NCBI RefSeq assembly: GCF_026340655.1
Contig: NZ_JAPEOZ010000001.1
Coordinates: forward strand, 3,844,001-3,908,000
DNA length: 64,000 nucleotides
Direction: 5' to 3'
From: Streptomyces sp. NBC_01275
GTDB taxonomy: Bacteria > Actinomycetota > Actinomycetes > Streptomycetales > Streptomycetaceae
Shown here: positions 8,910 to 16,136 of the stretch, one piece after another
How the letters are laid out: each line of letters opens with the position of its first letter
How positions within the stretch are numbered: position 1 is the stretch's first letter
Program-made: the position numbers and the translations under genes
The notes under the pieces: model-generated
The model's database searches: none
What the model was told of the DNA's origin: nothing
Seen by the model: the letters and a program-made list of their open reading frames with translations, nothing else

Positions 8910-9566
8910 CTAGGTGAACAGCGGTTCCAGCGCCTGTGCCAGGTCGGTGGGTTCGCGGTAGTGGACGGCGCGCATGCCGAGTGCGGCGGCGGCCTCGACG
9001 TTCTCCTCGGAGTCGTCCACGAACAGACACCGCTCCGGTCGTACGCCGGCCCGGACCGCCGCGAGTTCCAGGATCCGCGGGTCGGGCTTGGCGAGGCCTA
9101 CGCGGGCGCTGCTGACGACCTCGTCGGCGAGGTCGGTCAGGCCCATCGCCGCCAGGTCGGACTCCAGGCCCGTCGTCGCGTTGCTGACGAGCACCAGCGG
9201 CACCCGGGTGCGGGCCCTGCGCAGCAGCCCCACCACCGTGTCGTCGGCGCGGAAGGGCGACTCCAGCAGGGCGGTGCCCAGCGACCAGGCCGTGTCCTCG
9301 TCCTCCACCAGACCGGCCAGCCCCTGGGCGATGGCGGCGACCCACTCCTGCTCGGTGATGTGCCCGAGCAGCAGCGGCTCGGCCGCCTCGGGGGCGAACG
9401 CCACCTTCTTGGTGGTGCCCTCCGCCAGCCCGGCCGCGCGCTCCAGCGCCTCCAGGTGGGCGGAGTCGAAGTGACGCACCACGTTGTCGATGTCGCAGAG
9501 CACCGCGTCGAAGGGCGGTCCGCCGTCCGCTCTGCCGCCCGCTCTGTCGCCCGCGCCGTCAGTCAC
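8910..9566 (-). CDS. HAD-superfamily hydrolase (phosphatase-like)
   Basis: 218 residues, GTG start at 9566. It overlaps the end of LCP 5 by 8 bases, so the two are probably translationally coupled. HAD motif I is present as DAVLCDIDNVVRHFD (nucleophile Asp and acid/base Asp), motif II as VLVSNATTG, and motif III/IV as LAKPDPRIL and CLFVDDSEENVEAA. The cap is small and alpha-helical, as in subclass IA enzymes. The substrate is unknown; phosphate ester hydrolysis is inferred from the family. Its coupling to an LCP gene may reflect a role in recycling a phosphorylated sugar, but nothing in the sequence proves this. Confidence 0.85.
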   Translation of the reverse strand: MTDGAGDRAGGRADGGPPFDAVLCDIDNVVRHFDSAHLEALERAAGLAEGTTKKVAFAPEAAEPLLLGHITEQEWVAAIAQGLAGLVEDEDTAWSLGTALLESPFRADDTVVGLLRRARTRVPLVLVSNATTGLESDLAAMGLTDLADEVVSSARVGLAKPDPRILELAAVRAGVRPERCLFVDDSEENVEAAAALGMRAVHYREPTDLAQALEPLFT

Positions 9567-10890
9567 TCGACACCGTGACCTTCTCGTCGTTGTTCAGCTC
9601 GTTCACCAGCTGCTTCACCTTCGTCTTGTCCCAGACGAGGTTGCCGCCGGAGGAGCCGGAGATCGGCATGTTCATGGACACGCCGTCGCCGCTGTTGACG
9701 CCCTTCATCGCGAAGAACATCGACGCCAGGTCGTACAGGCCCATGTCCTTGTCGACGATCAGGGAGTCCAGGCCCGAGCCCAGGGTCGGGTAGAGCTTGA
9801 AGGGGTTGAGGAGCGTCGAGGGGGTCGCCACCTGGTGGGCGAGGGCCGCGAGGAACTTCTGCTGGTTCTTGGTGCGCTGGAGGTCGGAGGCGGCGAAGGC
9901 GTGGCGGGTGCGGACGAAGGCCAGGGCCTCCTCGCCGTTCAGGGTCTGCTTGCCGGCCTTGAAGTCGGCGCCCGAGTAGCTGTCCTTGAACGCCTTGTCG
10001 ATGGTGATCTCGACGCCGCCCACCGAGTCCACGATCTTGGCGAAGCCGGCGAAGCCGATCTCGACGTAGTGGTCGATGCGCAGGTTGGTGTTGAACTCGA
10101 CGGTGCGCACGAGGAGTTCGGGGCCGTCCTCGGCGTAGGCGGCGTTCAGCTTCACATGCCGGCCCGTGCCCTTGTACGTCTTGCCGGACTCGGAGCCGAC
10201 GAAGGTCGGGATCTCCACGTCGGAGTCGCGGGGCAGCGAGATGAGCGTGTCGCCGTCGGAGCCGACGTGCAGGATCATCATCGAGTCGGTGCGCTTGCCC
10301 TCGGCGGAACCGGTGTGCAGCTCCTTCTTCTCCGCCGCGGACAGGCCCTCACGGCTGTCGGAGCCGACGATCAGGTAGTTCGTGCCGTCGCCCGCCTCGG
10401 GCCGGTCGATGACCTTCGAGAGGTCGACCTCGCGGCGCAGCTTGGAGTCGGCCCAGAAGTACGTGCTCACCGAGGTCACGACCAGCACGGTCACGACGGT
10501 GATCGCGGTCCACTTGATCCGGCGGCGCCAGTTCGGCGCGGGGCGCGGGCCACTGGCGCCGACGTCACCCGGGCCGCCCGGTCCCGCGGGGCCGCCGGGC
10601 GCGCCGTAGACCTGGCCCGAGCTGTAGCCGCTGTCGTAGCCGGCCTGCCGGGCGTTCGTGTAGTCGCCCTCGCCGTTGCCGTATCCCTGGCCGTCGACGT
10701 ACGAGGGCTGCGGCGGGACGCCGGGGCCCGAGCCGTACGGCGGGGCGGTCGGGCCGCGGCGGGTCTGCCGCATGACACGCGCGCTGTCCGGCTCCGCGCC
10801 GGCGCTGCCGTACCCGCTGCCGTACCGGTTGCGGTTGCCGTTGCGGTTGCCGCGGTCGTCGTCCGACCATCCCTCGGGCCAATCGTTCAT
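9559..10890 (-). CDS. LCP family wall-polymer transferase 5
   Basis: 443 residues from ATG 10890. The long N-terminal cytoplasmic tail is rich in Gly/Asn/Arg/Tyr (NGNRNRYGSGYGS and similar), followed by a membrane helix near 128-146. The LCP domain contains NYLIVGSDSREGLSAAEKKE, TDSMMILHV, LISLPRDSDVEIPTF, KLNAAYAEDGPELLVRTVE and AFVRTRHAFAASDLQRTKNQ. There is no LytR_C domain. It is divergent from the thioesterase gene and followed by the overlapping HAD gene. The function is inferred from the family: wall glycopolymer attachment on the outer membrane face. Confidence 0.89.
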   Translation of the reverse strand: MNDWPEGWSDDDRGNRNGNRNRYGSGYGSAGAEPDSARVMRQTRRGPTAPPYGSGPGVPPQPSYVDGQGYGNGEGDYTNARQAGYDSGYSSGQVYGAPGGPAGPGGPGDVGASGPRPAPNWRRRIKWTAITVVTVLVVTSVSTYFWADSKLRREVDLSKVIDRPEAGDGTNYLIVGSDSREGLSAAEKKELHTGSAEGKRTDSMMILHVGSDGDTLISLPRDSDVEIPTFVGSESGKTYKGTGRHVKLNAAYAEDGPELLVRTVEFNTNLRIDHYVEIGFAGFAKIVDSVGGVEITIDKAFKDSYSGADFKAGKQTLNGEEALAFVRTRHAFAASDLQRTKNQQKFLAALAHQVATPSTLLNPFKLYPTLGSGLDSLIVDKDMGLYDLASMFFAMKGVNSGDGVSMNMPISGSSGGNLVWDKTKVKQLVNELNNDEKVTVSSD

Positions 10891-11010
10891 GCGCCTTAGT
10901 GTGCAGGGCAGCACTGTGTGCCGTACAAGGGTCGTCGGAGAATCAGGGCCCCGCTGTTGCCAAGCTGACACAAAGTCCCGAGTTGTCCCCCTCGGCATAA
11001 GGTGGAGGAC

Positions 11011-11589
11011 ATGACAGACCAGGTCACCGCAGCGGACTCGGGCAGCACTCCAGACATTCAGGACCTTCCCGATATCCCGGGCAAGCCCACGTCCGCGTCC
11101 CGCACCACCCTCAGCCACATCATGACCCACAACGACACCAACCTGCTGGGCACGGTGCACGGCGGTGTGATCATGAAGCTCGTGGACGACGCGGCGGGCG
11201 CGGTGGCCGGCCGGCACTCCGGCGGGCCCGCGGTCACCGCGTCCATGGACGAGATGGCGTTCCTGGAGCCGGTCCGCGTCGGCGACCTCGTCCACGTCAA
11301 GGCCCAGGTCAACTGGACCGGCCGGACCTCGATGGAGGTCGGCGTCCGCGTCCTGGCCGAACGCTGGAACGAGTCCGCCCCCGCCACCCAGGTCGGCTCC
11401 GCCTATCTGGTCTTCGCCGCCGTCGACGCCGACGGCAAGCCCCGCGCGGTCCCTCCGGTCCTCCCGGAGACGGAACGCGACGAACGCCGCTACCAGGAGG
11501 CCCAGATCCGGCGGACCCATCGACTGGCCCGGCGGCGGGCCATCCGGGAGCTGCGGGAGCGGAGGGTGGCGGAGGGGTTGGGGGACTGA
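11011..11589 (+). CDS. hotdog-fold acyl-CoA thioesterase
   Basis: 192 residues from ATG 11011 (AAGGTGGAGGAC just upstream; GTG 11002 is an alternative). The single hotdog domain has LSHIMTHNDTNLLGTVHGG, with the Asn/Asp and HGG surroundings typical of acyl-CoA hydrolases of the ACOT/YciA type. VTASMDEMAFLEPVRVGDLV and the strand TSMEVGVRVLAE follow, and the tail is basic. It should hydrolyse acyl-CoA to free acid and CoA in the cytoplasm; chain-length preference cannot be read. It is the last core gene before the integrated element. Confidence 0.87.
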   Translation: MTDQVTAADSGSTPDIQDLPDIPGKPTSASRTTLSHIMTHNDTNLLGTVHGGVIMKLVDDAAGAVAGRHSGGPAVTASMDEMAFLEPVRVGDLVHVKAQVNWTGRTSMEVGVRVLAERWNESAPATQVGSAYLVFAAVDADGKPRAVPPVLPETERDERRYQEAQIRRTHRLARRRAIRELRERRVAEGLGD

Positions 11590-11732
11590 AGGAAACCGAG
11601 GGGGACTGAAGGGGACGGAGAGGGACTGAGGTGGCGGCATACGCACCTCGCCCTCCGCCCCGGAAGAGCGGGCGAAGGGCGACGGTGGCGTCCAAGGACT
11701 CCGGGGACCCCTACGGCCCCTACGGCCCCTAC

Positions 11733-11792
11733 GGCAGGTTCCTCGCCATCACGATCCGCTGAACTTGGTTCGTGCCTTCATAAATCTGGGTG
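11733..11792. repeat. left attachment site (attL) of the integrative element
   Basis: This copies the last codons and stop of the acyl-CoA dehydrogenase gene (minus-strand reading ends ...RIVMARNLP stop). It matches 17516-17575 with mismatches at 11762 (A for G) and 11789 (G for C), then diverges. Just left of it, CTACGGCCC is repeated about three times (11711-11732). Those bases were probably originally downstream of the dehydrogenase. Confidence 0.85.
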
Positions 11793-12058
11793 CTTTACAG
11801 GCCATACCGCGCTGACCTGCACGAACAACCCTCTCAGAGGGACCTGCCCAGCATTTCTCCATGATCGTCAAGAGTCTGCCCAGGTAGGGGGGCACTGATG
11901 GCATCTCCTCCGACCGGTCCGAGGAGTGGCAGGCTCCGGGCAGGTTACGCGGTTTCCTGTTCCGTCAACCGTGATCGCTTGACCGGTGCGCCTCACCCTC
12001 GGGAGCATCAACCCAGTGCGGGGCACTGGCAGCGGCATGGGAGAGGGGAACCCAGACC
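11793..12058. other. element left arm, non-coding, with a possible integrase arm site
   Basis: No gene is supported between the left attachment repeat and the first element gene. The 9-mer TGACCTGCA occurs at 11813-11821. The same 9-mer is at 17494-17502 near the right end and inverted at 17363-17371. This is the arrangement expected of arm-type integrase or excisionase binding sites. Confidence 0.45.
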
Positions 12059-12250
12059 ATGAAGGTCACCAAGCTGGTCAGCACGTGCGACATCAAGGAC
12101 TGTCCGACCATCTACGCGACAGACCGAGGCACCCTCCTGGTTCAAGGCGAGACGCCCACCGATCACAGGCTGGAAATTCCCGCTCACGAAACCCTGGTCG
12201 AGATCCCCATGGAACTGATTCAGAAGGCCATTCGTGACAACCTCCTCTAA
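12059..12250 (+). CDS. small hypothetical protein preceding DUF6879 gene
   Basis: 63 residues from ATG 12059, with GAGAGGGGA about 10 bases upstream. It contains TCDIKDCPTIYATDRGTLLV, with two cysteines six apart, and ends in an acidic/amphipathic tail. Small genes of this type often precede DUF6879 genes in Streptomyces, as far as I remember. It overlaps the next gene by 17 bases (12234-12250), so the pair is probably translationally coupled. I do not recognise a function. Confidence 0.65.
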   Translation: MKVTKLVSTCDIKDCPTIYATDRGTLLVQGETPTDHRLEIPAHETLVEIPMELIQKAIRDNLL

Positions 12251-12758
12251 GACCCTCGGCGACCTCTTCGAATCTTTCGAGCGCGAGGCGTTCCGCCTGG
12301 AGACTCTGGACGACTACAGCCAGTCGGGGAACGTGGACGCTTTCCAGGCATTCCAGGCCGGGGAGCCTCAGCCGAAGGACTACAACGCGGGCTGGATCGA
12401 AGAACTCCGCTCACACACCGAGAAGGGGAAGCGGGTTTACCGGGTGCACATTCTGTCGCGCCCACTCACGGACTATCTTTGCTTCGAACTCGGGTGGGGC
12501 TACCGGAAGAACATGACCGGAGGCGAAGAGTTCTTCATCCTCGACGTCACCGAGAATCCCAACCCGCTGGAAAACGTCCCGGATTTCTGGTTCTTCGACT
12601 CCTCCTCCGTGGCCGTCATGAACTATGACGAAAACGGGAAGTACCTCGGATCGGAAGTGCTGCCACCGGAACGTACGGCGGAATTCGCGCAGTACCGTGA
12701 CGCGGCACTCGCACACGCAGAACCATTTAACGAATGGTGGGCCAAGTACGGGGCGTGA
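12234..12758 (+). CDS. DUF6879 family protein
   Basis: 174 residues, GTG start at 12234 inside the end of the preceding gene. It begins LGDLFESFEREAFRLETLDD and has YNAGWIEELRSHTEKGKRVY, RVHILSRPLTDYLCFELGWGY and a Trp-rich acidic C-terminus ending EWWAKYGA. This agrees with the DUF6879 family as I remember it; no catalytic motif is evident. DUF6879 genes commonly neighbour Scr1/WhiJ-type HTH genes, as here, where the next gene starts inside this one's stop codon. A role with that regulator (antitoxin-like or defence-like) is conjecture. Confidence 0.8.
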   Translation: MTTSSKTLGDLFESFEREAFRLETLDDYSQSGNVDAFQAFQAGEPQPKDYNAGWIEELRSHTEKGKRVYRVHILSRPLTDYLCFELGWGYRKNMTGGEEFFILDVTENPNPLENVPDFWFFDSSSVAVMNYDENGKYLGSEVLPPERTAEFAQYRDAALAHAEPFNEWWAKYGA

Positions 12759-13585
12759 ACAGAGCACAGCTTGGGGCCGCGCTGCGGGCGCTGCGAGTGG
12801 CATCCGGAAAGGAAGCCAAAGCAGTGGCCCGCAGCGCCCTCATGTCTCCGTCCAAGCTGTCCAAGATCGAGAATGCCAAGCTGGCACCCAGCGCAACAGA
12901 CGTTGAGCGCATCCTCACCGCCATCGGCGTATCGGACGAGGTCAAGGCTGAATACACGGAGGCAGCCCGAGCATCTGCGACGGAGGCAACAGCATGGCGG
13001 CTCCTGAAACGGATCGGCGTTCGCAAGGGCCAGCAGGCAGCCAAGGCCCTGGAAGCGCAGATGTCGGTGCTGCGGTTGTTTCAACCCGCGCTGGTTCCCG
13101 GCCTGCTCCAGACACCTGAGTACATCCGGGCCATCCTGCAACGCCATGATTTCAGCGATGACGCCCTCACGCGAACGATCAACGGGCGACTTGAGCGACA
13201 AGCGATTCTCTATGACAACGCCAAGTCCCTGCGGTTCGTCATCACAGAAACAGTTCTGCGCTGGCAAATCGTCCCGCCACAGATGATGGCTGCGCAGTTG
13301 GACCGCATCGTTTCCATATCCCGGCTGCCCCATGTGGACATCCGTGTGGTTCCGCTAGCGATTCAGCAGCACGACATTGCAAATCACGCGTTCGTCATCC
13401 GTGACGACCGAATGGTCACCATAGAAACGGTTCACGCCGAGGTGGTTGTCACGGACCCCCGGGACGTAGCTTTGCATGTTGATAAGTTCGACAGGTTCGA
13501 GCAAGTGGCGCTGGCCGGCGCTGATATGCGGAATCTGATCGAGGGTATCCGAAACGACTTTTTGCGGGAACAGGAAACAGGCTAG
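12755..13585 (+). CDS. WhiJ/Scr1-type helix-turn-helix regulator (DUF5753)
   Basis: 276 residues from GTG 12755, overlapping the DUF6879 stop as GTGA. The N-terminal HTH (XRE-type) covers roughly residues 4-60: LGAALRALRVASGKEAK, then MSPSKLSKIENAK. The rest is the DUF5753 ligand/partner domain: QPALVPGLLQTPEYIRAIL, RQAILYD, LRFVITETVLRW, HVDIRVVP, FDRFEQVALAGADMRNLI. Such proteins pair with DUF397 proteins (BldB/Scr2-like), and one lies downstream at 14382. Streptomyces carries many such pairs, some affecting development (WhiJ, BldB). It probably controls element genes by DNA binding. Confidence 0.85.
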   Translation: MNRAQLGAALRALRVASGKEAKAVARSALMSPSKLSKIENAKLAPSATDVERILTAIGVSDEVKAEYTEAARASATEATAWRLLKRIGVRKGQQAAKALEAQMSVLRLFQPALVPGLLQTPEYIRAILQRHDFSDDALTRTINGRLERQAILYDNAKSLRFVITETVLRWQIVPPQMMAAQLDRIVSISRLPHVDIRVVPLAIQQHDIANHAFVIRDDRMVTIETVHAEVVVTDPRDVALHVDKFDRFEQVALAGADMRNLIEGIRNDFLREQETG

Positions 13586-13617
13586 ATACGCATCCGCAGG
13601 CCGCCGAAGATGGCGGC

Positions 13618-13845
13618 ATGGAGAGCGAAGAAAGAACGTCCGGTCCTGCGACCGAACCCACGGTGGGGACGTGCTTGTCGGAGCTGCCGCGCGAACCGTC
13701 ACCCATGCCCGGCTGTCCCGTGTGCCTTTCTCAGTCGGTCGCCCGAGAGAACGCCCGCTCCACGGGGGACTACAGCGCCGTATCCGATGCCAACGTGAAG
13801 CTGCGTCAGCACCAGAGAGACGAGCACGCGGGGGACCAGCGGTGA
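13618..13845 (+). CDS. small hypothetical protein of the element
   Basis: 75 residues from ATG 13618. It contains GTCLSELPREPSPMPGCPVC, a CxxC pair, and a charged C-terminus. Support comes from its position and its coupling to the next gene: the next GTG (13842) overlaps this TGA. I do not recognise the family. The cysteine pair may bind metal. Confidence 0.5.
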   Translation: MESEERTSGPATEPTVGTCLSELPREPSPMPGCPVCLSQSVARENARSTGDYSAVSDANVKLRQHQRDEHAGDQR

Positions 13846-14042
13846 GCGTCACGGCCGACGACATCGGTAAGCGGGTCCGGGACGCATCGGGAAGGGTCGG
13901 CATCCTCCGCGACGTGATCCGGGATTACGAGGACCCCGGAGAACCGCCGGGTGAACGCCTGAAGCGCCCTGTTGCCTTCCTCTGGCCCGAGGGCGGCGGT
14001 CGAGAGTGGTTGGCCCCACCACAGCAAGTAAGGCGTGTCTGA
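13842..14042 (+). CDS. small hypothetical protein of the element
   Basis: 66 residues from GTG 13842, overlapping the preceding stop as GTGA. The sequence VSVTADDIGKRVRDASGRVG reads like a short beta-barrel (SH3-like or KOW-like) module: KRVRDASGRVGILRDVIRDY, then VAFLWPEGGGREWLAPPQQV. The longer frame from 13671 would run over the previous gene and is not preferred. Function unknown. Confidence 0.6.
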   Translation: MSVTADDIGKRVRDASGRVGILRDVIRDYEDPGEPPGERLKRPVAFLWPEGGGREWLAPPQQVRRV

Positions 14043-14069
14043 AGTCCGCTGATCGCTTGGGAGAACTCC

Positions 14070-14306
14070 GTGTCCGTTCAGGACCTGCTGAACCTGCTTG
14101 CACCCCGGACGGGTCAGGTGGACCCGGCGTCATGCGTCCAATGCGCCACGCTCCGCAAGCGGGTTCGCGCAGCAAATCGATCCGGGAATCGGGCCAAGGC
14201 GCTGGAGACCGTCGAAGCGATGCGGCTGCACAAGCGTTACGGACATCCCAGCGACTCGCGACAGCTCCCCATTGATCTCTCCTCGCACGGTCCCCAACTG
14301 ATCTAG
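14070..14306 (+). CDS. small hypothetical protein with a CxxC pair
   Basis: 78 residues from GTG 14070 (GGGAGAACTCC upstream). It contains PASCVQCATLRKRVRAANRS, a CxxC followed by a basic helix, then ALETVEAMRLHKRYGH. This looks like a small zinc-ribbon or helical protein; similar short CxxC/basic-helix proteins are common in Streptomyces mobile elements. Function unknown. A partly overlapping frame (14006-14275) is considered a shadow. Confidence 0.55.
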   Translation: MSVQDLLNLLAPRTGQVDPASCVQCATLRKRVRAANRSGNRAKALETVEAMRLHKRYGHPSDSRQLPIDLSSHGPQLI

Positions 14307-14381
14307 GGGAACAGACTCCCGCCCGGTATGGGCGGCGGCGGTCAGCCATGGCCGCGATTAGTTGAGCAGGAAGGTGCAGTG

Positions 14382-14606
14382 ATGCAGAACGGAACCGACC
14401 TGTACGCGCTCGACATCAACGGGGCCTCGTTCGTCCAGGCGTGCGGCGGCCCCTGTACCGAAGGGTGTGTGACGCTGGCCCAGATCGGCGAGGACGCCTG
14501 GGCTCTCGGTGACAGCAAGCGGCCGGACGCGCAGCCGCTGCGGTTCACCACGGAGGAGCTGGACGCGGCCGGTATCGACCCGGCGCGGTTCGGCCTGAAC
14601 GTCTGA
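14382..14606 (+). CDS. DUF397-like protein (BldB/Scr2 type)
   Basis: 74 residues from ATG 14382 (AAGGTG about 10 bases upstream). The pattern CVTLAQIGEDAWALGDSKRP, then PLRFTTEELDAA, fits DUF397 (usual core: V-R-D-S-K-x-P, then FTxxEW), though the Trp of the last motif is Leu here. DUF397 proteins work with HTH/DUF5753 regulators such as the one at 12755. The two are separated by three small genes, an unusual spacing. A strong terminator follows directly. Confidence 0.75.
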   Translation: MQNGTDLYALDINGASFVQACGGPCTEGCVTLAQIGEDAWALGDSKRPDAQPLRFTTEELDAAGIDPARFGLNV

Positions 14607-14620
14607 TCCCCCCTCCCCCG

Positions 14621-14661
14621 CCAGTCGGGCCCGACCGCTTTCTTGGGTCGGGCCCGACTGG
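14621..14661 (+). terminator. perfect 16-bp hairpin after the DUF397-like gene
   Basis: CCAGTCGGGCCCGACC (14621-14636) is fully complementary to GGTCGGGCCCGACTGG (14646-14661), with a 9-base loop. It lies 15 bases after the stop and ends the rightward regulator operon. Confidence 0.8.
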
Positions 14662-14695
14662 TCCTCCGACCGCTGACACCGAACGGGAACAACAG

Positions 14696-15163
14696 GTGCA
14701 CCACCACGGCTATCTGTGGACCGGCCCGAAAGAGCGTTTCGACCAGGAAGCATTGCGACGGCCCCCTCATCCTGAGCCGCCCCCGGCTGGGAGCAGACCG
14801 GAACTGATCCAGCGCTATCGGGAAGTGGTGGCGGAGTTCCCCACTGCCGATCTGCCGCCCATCGAAACGGCGTACTGGCTCATCAAGCCCCGCTCCCTCG
14901 TTCTTGGAACCTGGGAGGAGGCCAAGGAGGCGGCGGCCTGGCTCGGCGAGCGACTGGCCGAGTACGCCCCTCGGTTCGCGTCGGAGAAGGACCGAGACAC
15001 CACACGTCTGGCCCAGATGGTGAACGCTGCTGCCGAACGACTGCACTCGGGCAAAGATGTGTCCTACGGCTGCTACCTCGAACGCCCCTCGTATCTGTCC
15101 CTGGCGGTGGTGACGTGTTCCCTGAATCATGCGATTCCTGAACTGGCCTGCCCAGTCGCGTAG
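14696..15163 (+). CDS. hypothetical protein of the element
   Basis: 155 residues from GTG 14696, shortly after the terminator. It has a His-rich start (VHHHGYLWTGPKERFDQEAL), a helical middle (ETAYWLIKPRSLVLGTWEEA, AAAWLGERLAEYAPRFASEK, TTRLAQMVNAAAERL) and a short hydrophobic C-terminal region with cysteines. I do not recognise the family. Codon use agrees with the frame, and it is the last rightward cargo gene before the leftward excisionase/regulator pair. Confidence 0.6.
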   Translation: MHHHGYLWTGPKERFDQEALRRPPHPEPPPAGSRPELIQRYREVVAEFPTADLPPIETAYWLIKPRSLVLGTWEEAKEAAAWLGERLAEYAPRFASEKDRDTTRLAQMVNAAAERLHSGKDVSYGCYLERPSYLSLAVVTCSLNHAIPELACPVA

Positions 15164-15218
15164 TCGAAGCAACGAAGCCCCGGCCATTCCCTCGGGGGCG
15201 TTCACTACTGGCAATTCT

Positions 15219-15371
15219 TCAGTTCTGTTCGTCCAGCCATTTTTCCAAGTCAGCCGGTCGACAGCGGAGGGACTGACCCACCTTCCGGAACGGGATCTGT
15301 TCGTCCTTCCAATTCCCGTACACCCACGACCGGGGCTTGTTCAAGTAATCGGCAACATCACCAACGGTCAT
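15219..15371 (-). CDS. excisionase-like DNA-binding protein
   Basis: About 50 residues from ATG 15371; TTG 15383 has a closer GGAGAG and would add four residues. TVGDVADYLNKPRSWVYGNW followed by KVGQSLRCRPADLEKWLDEQ is the MerR/Xis-like winged helix (HTH_17) found in excisionases: recognition helix, wing, then the W/L/E helix. It should bind the attachment arms and direct excision with the integrase at 16137. The longer frame to 15443 would read through the terminator hairpin and is rejected. Confidence 0.8.
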   Translation of the reverse strand: MTVGDVADYLNKPRSWVYGNWKDEQIPFRKVGQSLRCRPADLEKWLDEQN

Positions 15372-15404
15372 CAGCTTGGTCAATCGACTCTCCAGAAAAA
15401 GAAA

Positions 15405-15426
15405 GCCCCCGAGTCGCCTCGGGGGC
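15405..15426 (-). terminator. hairpin with T-rich tail, ending the leftward regulator gene
   Basis: GCCCCCGAG (15405-15413) pairs with CTCGGGGGC (15418-15426) around a 4-base loop. Reading leftward, the stem is followed by TTTCTTTTT. It lies between the regulator stop (15464) and the excisionase start, so the excisionase would be reached only by read-through or its own promoter. Confidence 0.75.
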
Positions 15427-15463
15427 CCAATTTTGATATGCAATTAAGAGCTAGCGGTGGCGG

Positions 15464-16006
15464 CTAGTCCTCTCCGCTCCCCATGGATTCCAAGACCTTC
15501 AATGTCTTCTCGGTCAGATCTCCTCCAGCTTTCCCTGCCACAGTGCTGAGGTAGCCTTCGCGCCGAGCTTTCTTCAAGTGGTCCTTAATGGTCTCCGGCT
15601 GACGGCCGATCATGACTGCCAATTTCCGCGCTGGGGCCACCGCTCCTGTGTCCGCCATCGCCTTGTATGTAGACGCGAGCATGGCCAAGTACCTCTCCGA
15701 GACGCCTTCACTGGCCAACAGCAGCCCAGCCGCCTCACCCGACTCGGTGAGCTTCTTGGCTGCGGTCTCCAGGGTGCTCTGAGCCTCCGGTGCCATCTTG
15801 GCCAGGTTCAGGGCCGCCGCGAGATCCAGCCTGCGCAGCACGGTCGTGGAGATGCCCCGCGCCACGTCGCGCGCGGGTGCGTCGGCGGCCGACTCGATGG
15901 TGATGCGTTGAGGCCCGCCAGTCACGGGCCCTGTGGGCCACCACATCCGAATCGTCCACCCCCCTTGCTGCTGCTCGATCTCGAAGCCGCTCTCATCTGC
16001 TCGCAT
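15464..16006 (-). CDS. putative DNA-binding protein next to the integrase
   Basis: About 180 residues from ATG 16006; the frame is open to 16054. The N-terminal half resembles a small beta-rich domain with a Trp pair (GGWTIRMWWPTGPVTGGPQR). The C-terminal half has a probable HTH: GAVAPARKLAVMIGRQPETI followed by KDHLKKARREGYLSTVAGKA, a pattern that helps phage and plasmid regulators read DNA. It is divergent from the integrase, and the 130 bp between them holds repeats (see 16021-16065). It may repress or co-ordinate integrase and excisionase expression. Confidence 0.65.
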   Translation of the reverse strand: MRADESGFEIEQQQGGWTIRMWWPTGPVTGGPQRITIESAADAPARDVARGISTTVLRRLDLAAALNLAKMAPEAQSTLETAAKKLTESGEAAGLLLASEGVSERYLAMLASTYKAMADTGAVAPARKLAVMIGRQPETIKDHLKKARREGYLSTVAGKAGGDLTEKTLKVLESMGSGED

Positions 16007-16020
16007 ACCCTCAGAGTACA

Positions 16021-16065
16021 CCACCCCGGGTGTTCCACCTAGGGTTGACAACACAGGGTGGACAA
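16021..16065. promoter_or_regulatory. repeat cluster between divergent regulator and integrase genes
   Basis: AGGGTTGACAA (16041-16051) is repeated as AGGGTGGACAA (16055-16065), 14 bases apart, and TGTTCCACCT (16031-16040) is a near-inverted copy. A two-part palindrome also fits: CCACCC/GTGTT against AACAC/GGGTGG. The TTGACA in the first repeat could be a -35 box for the integrase. The layout looks like an operator for the divergent regulator. Confidence 0.5.
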
Positions 16066-16136
16066 GCTCAGTCTGAAGTTAGGTGCTCCCGGCGCATCGG
16101 CGAGCACTCCCCTTGGACAGAGAGGCCAGCACTTCC

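Noticed and set aside
14006..14275. Alternative frame MVGPTTASKACLKSADRLGE
   Set aside because: It overlaps two better supported small genes (13842-14042 and 14070-14306) in another phase and resembles a shadow.
15372..15443. Longer start for the excisionase-like gene
   Set aside because: It would translate through the terminator hairpin at 15405-15426, and the winged-helix domain is complete from ATG 15371 or TTG 15383.
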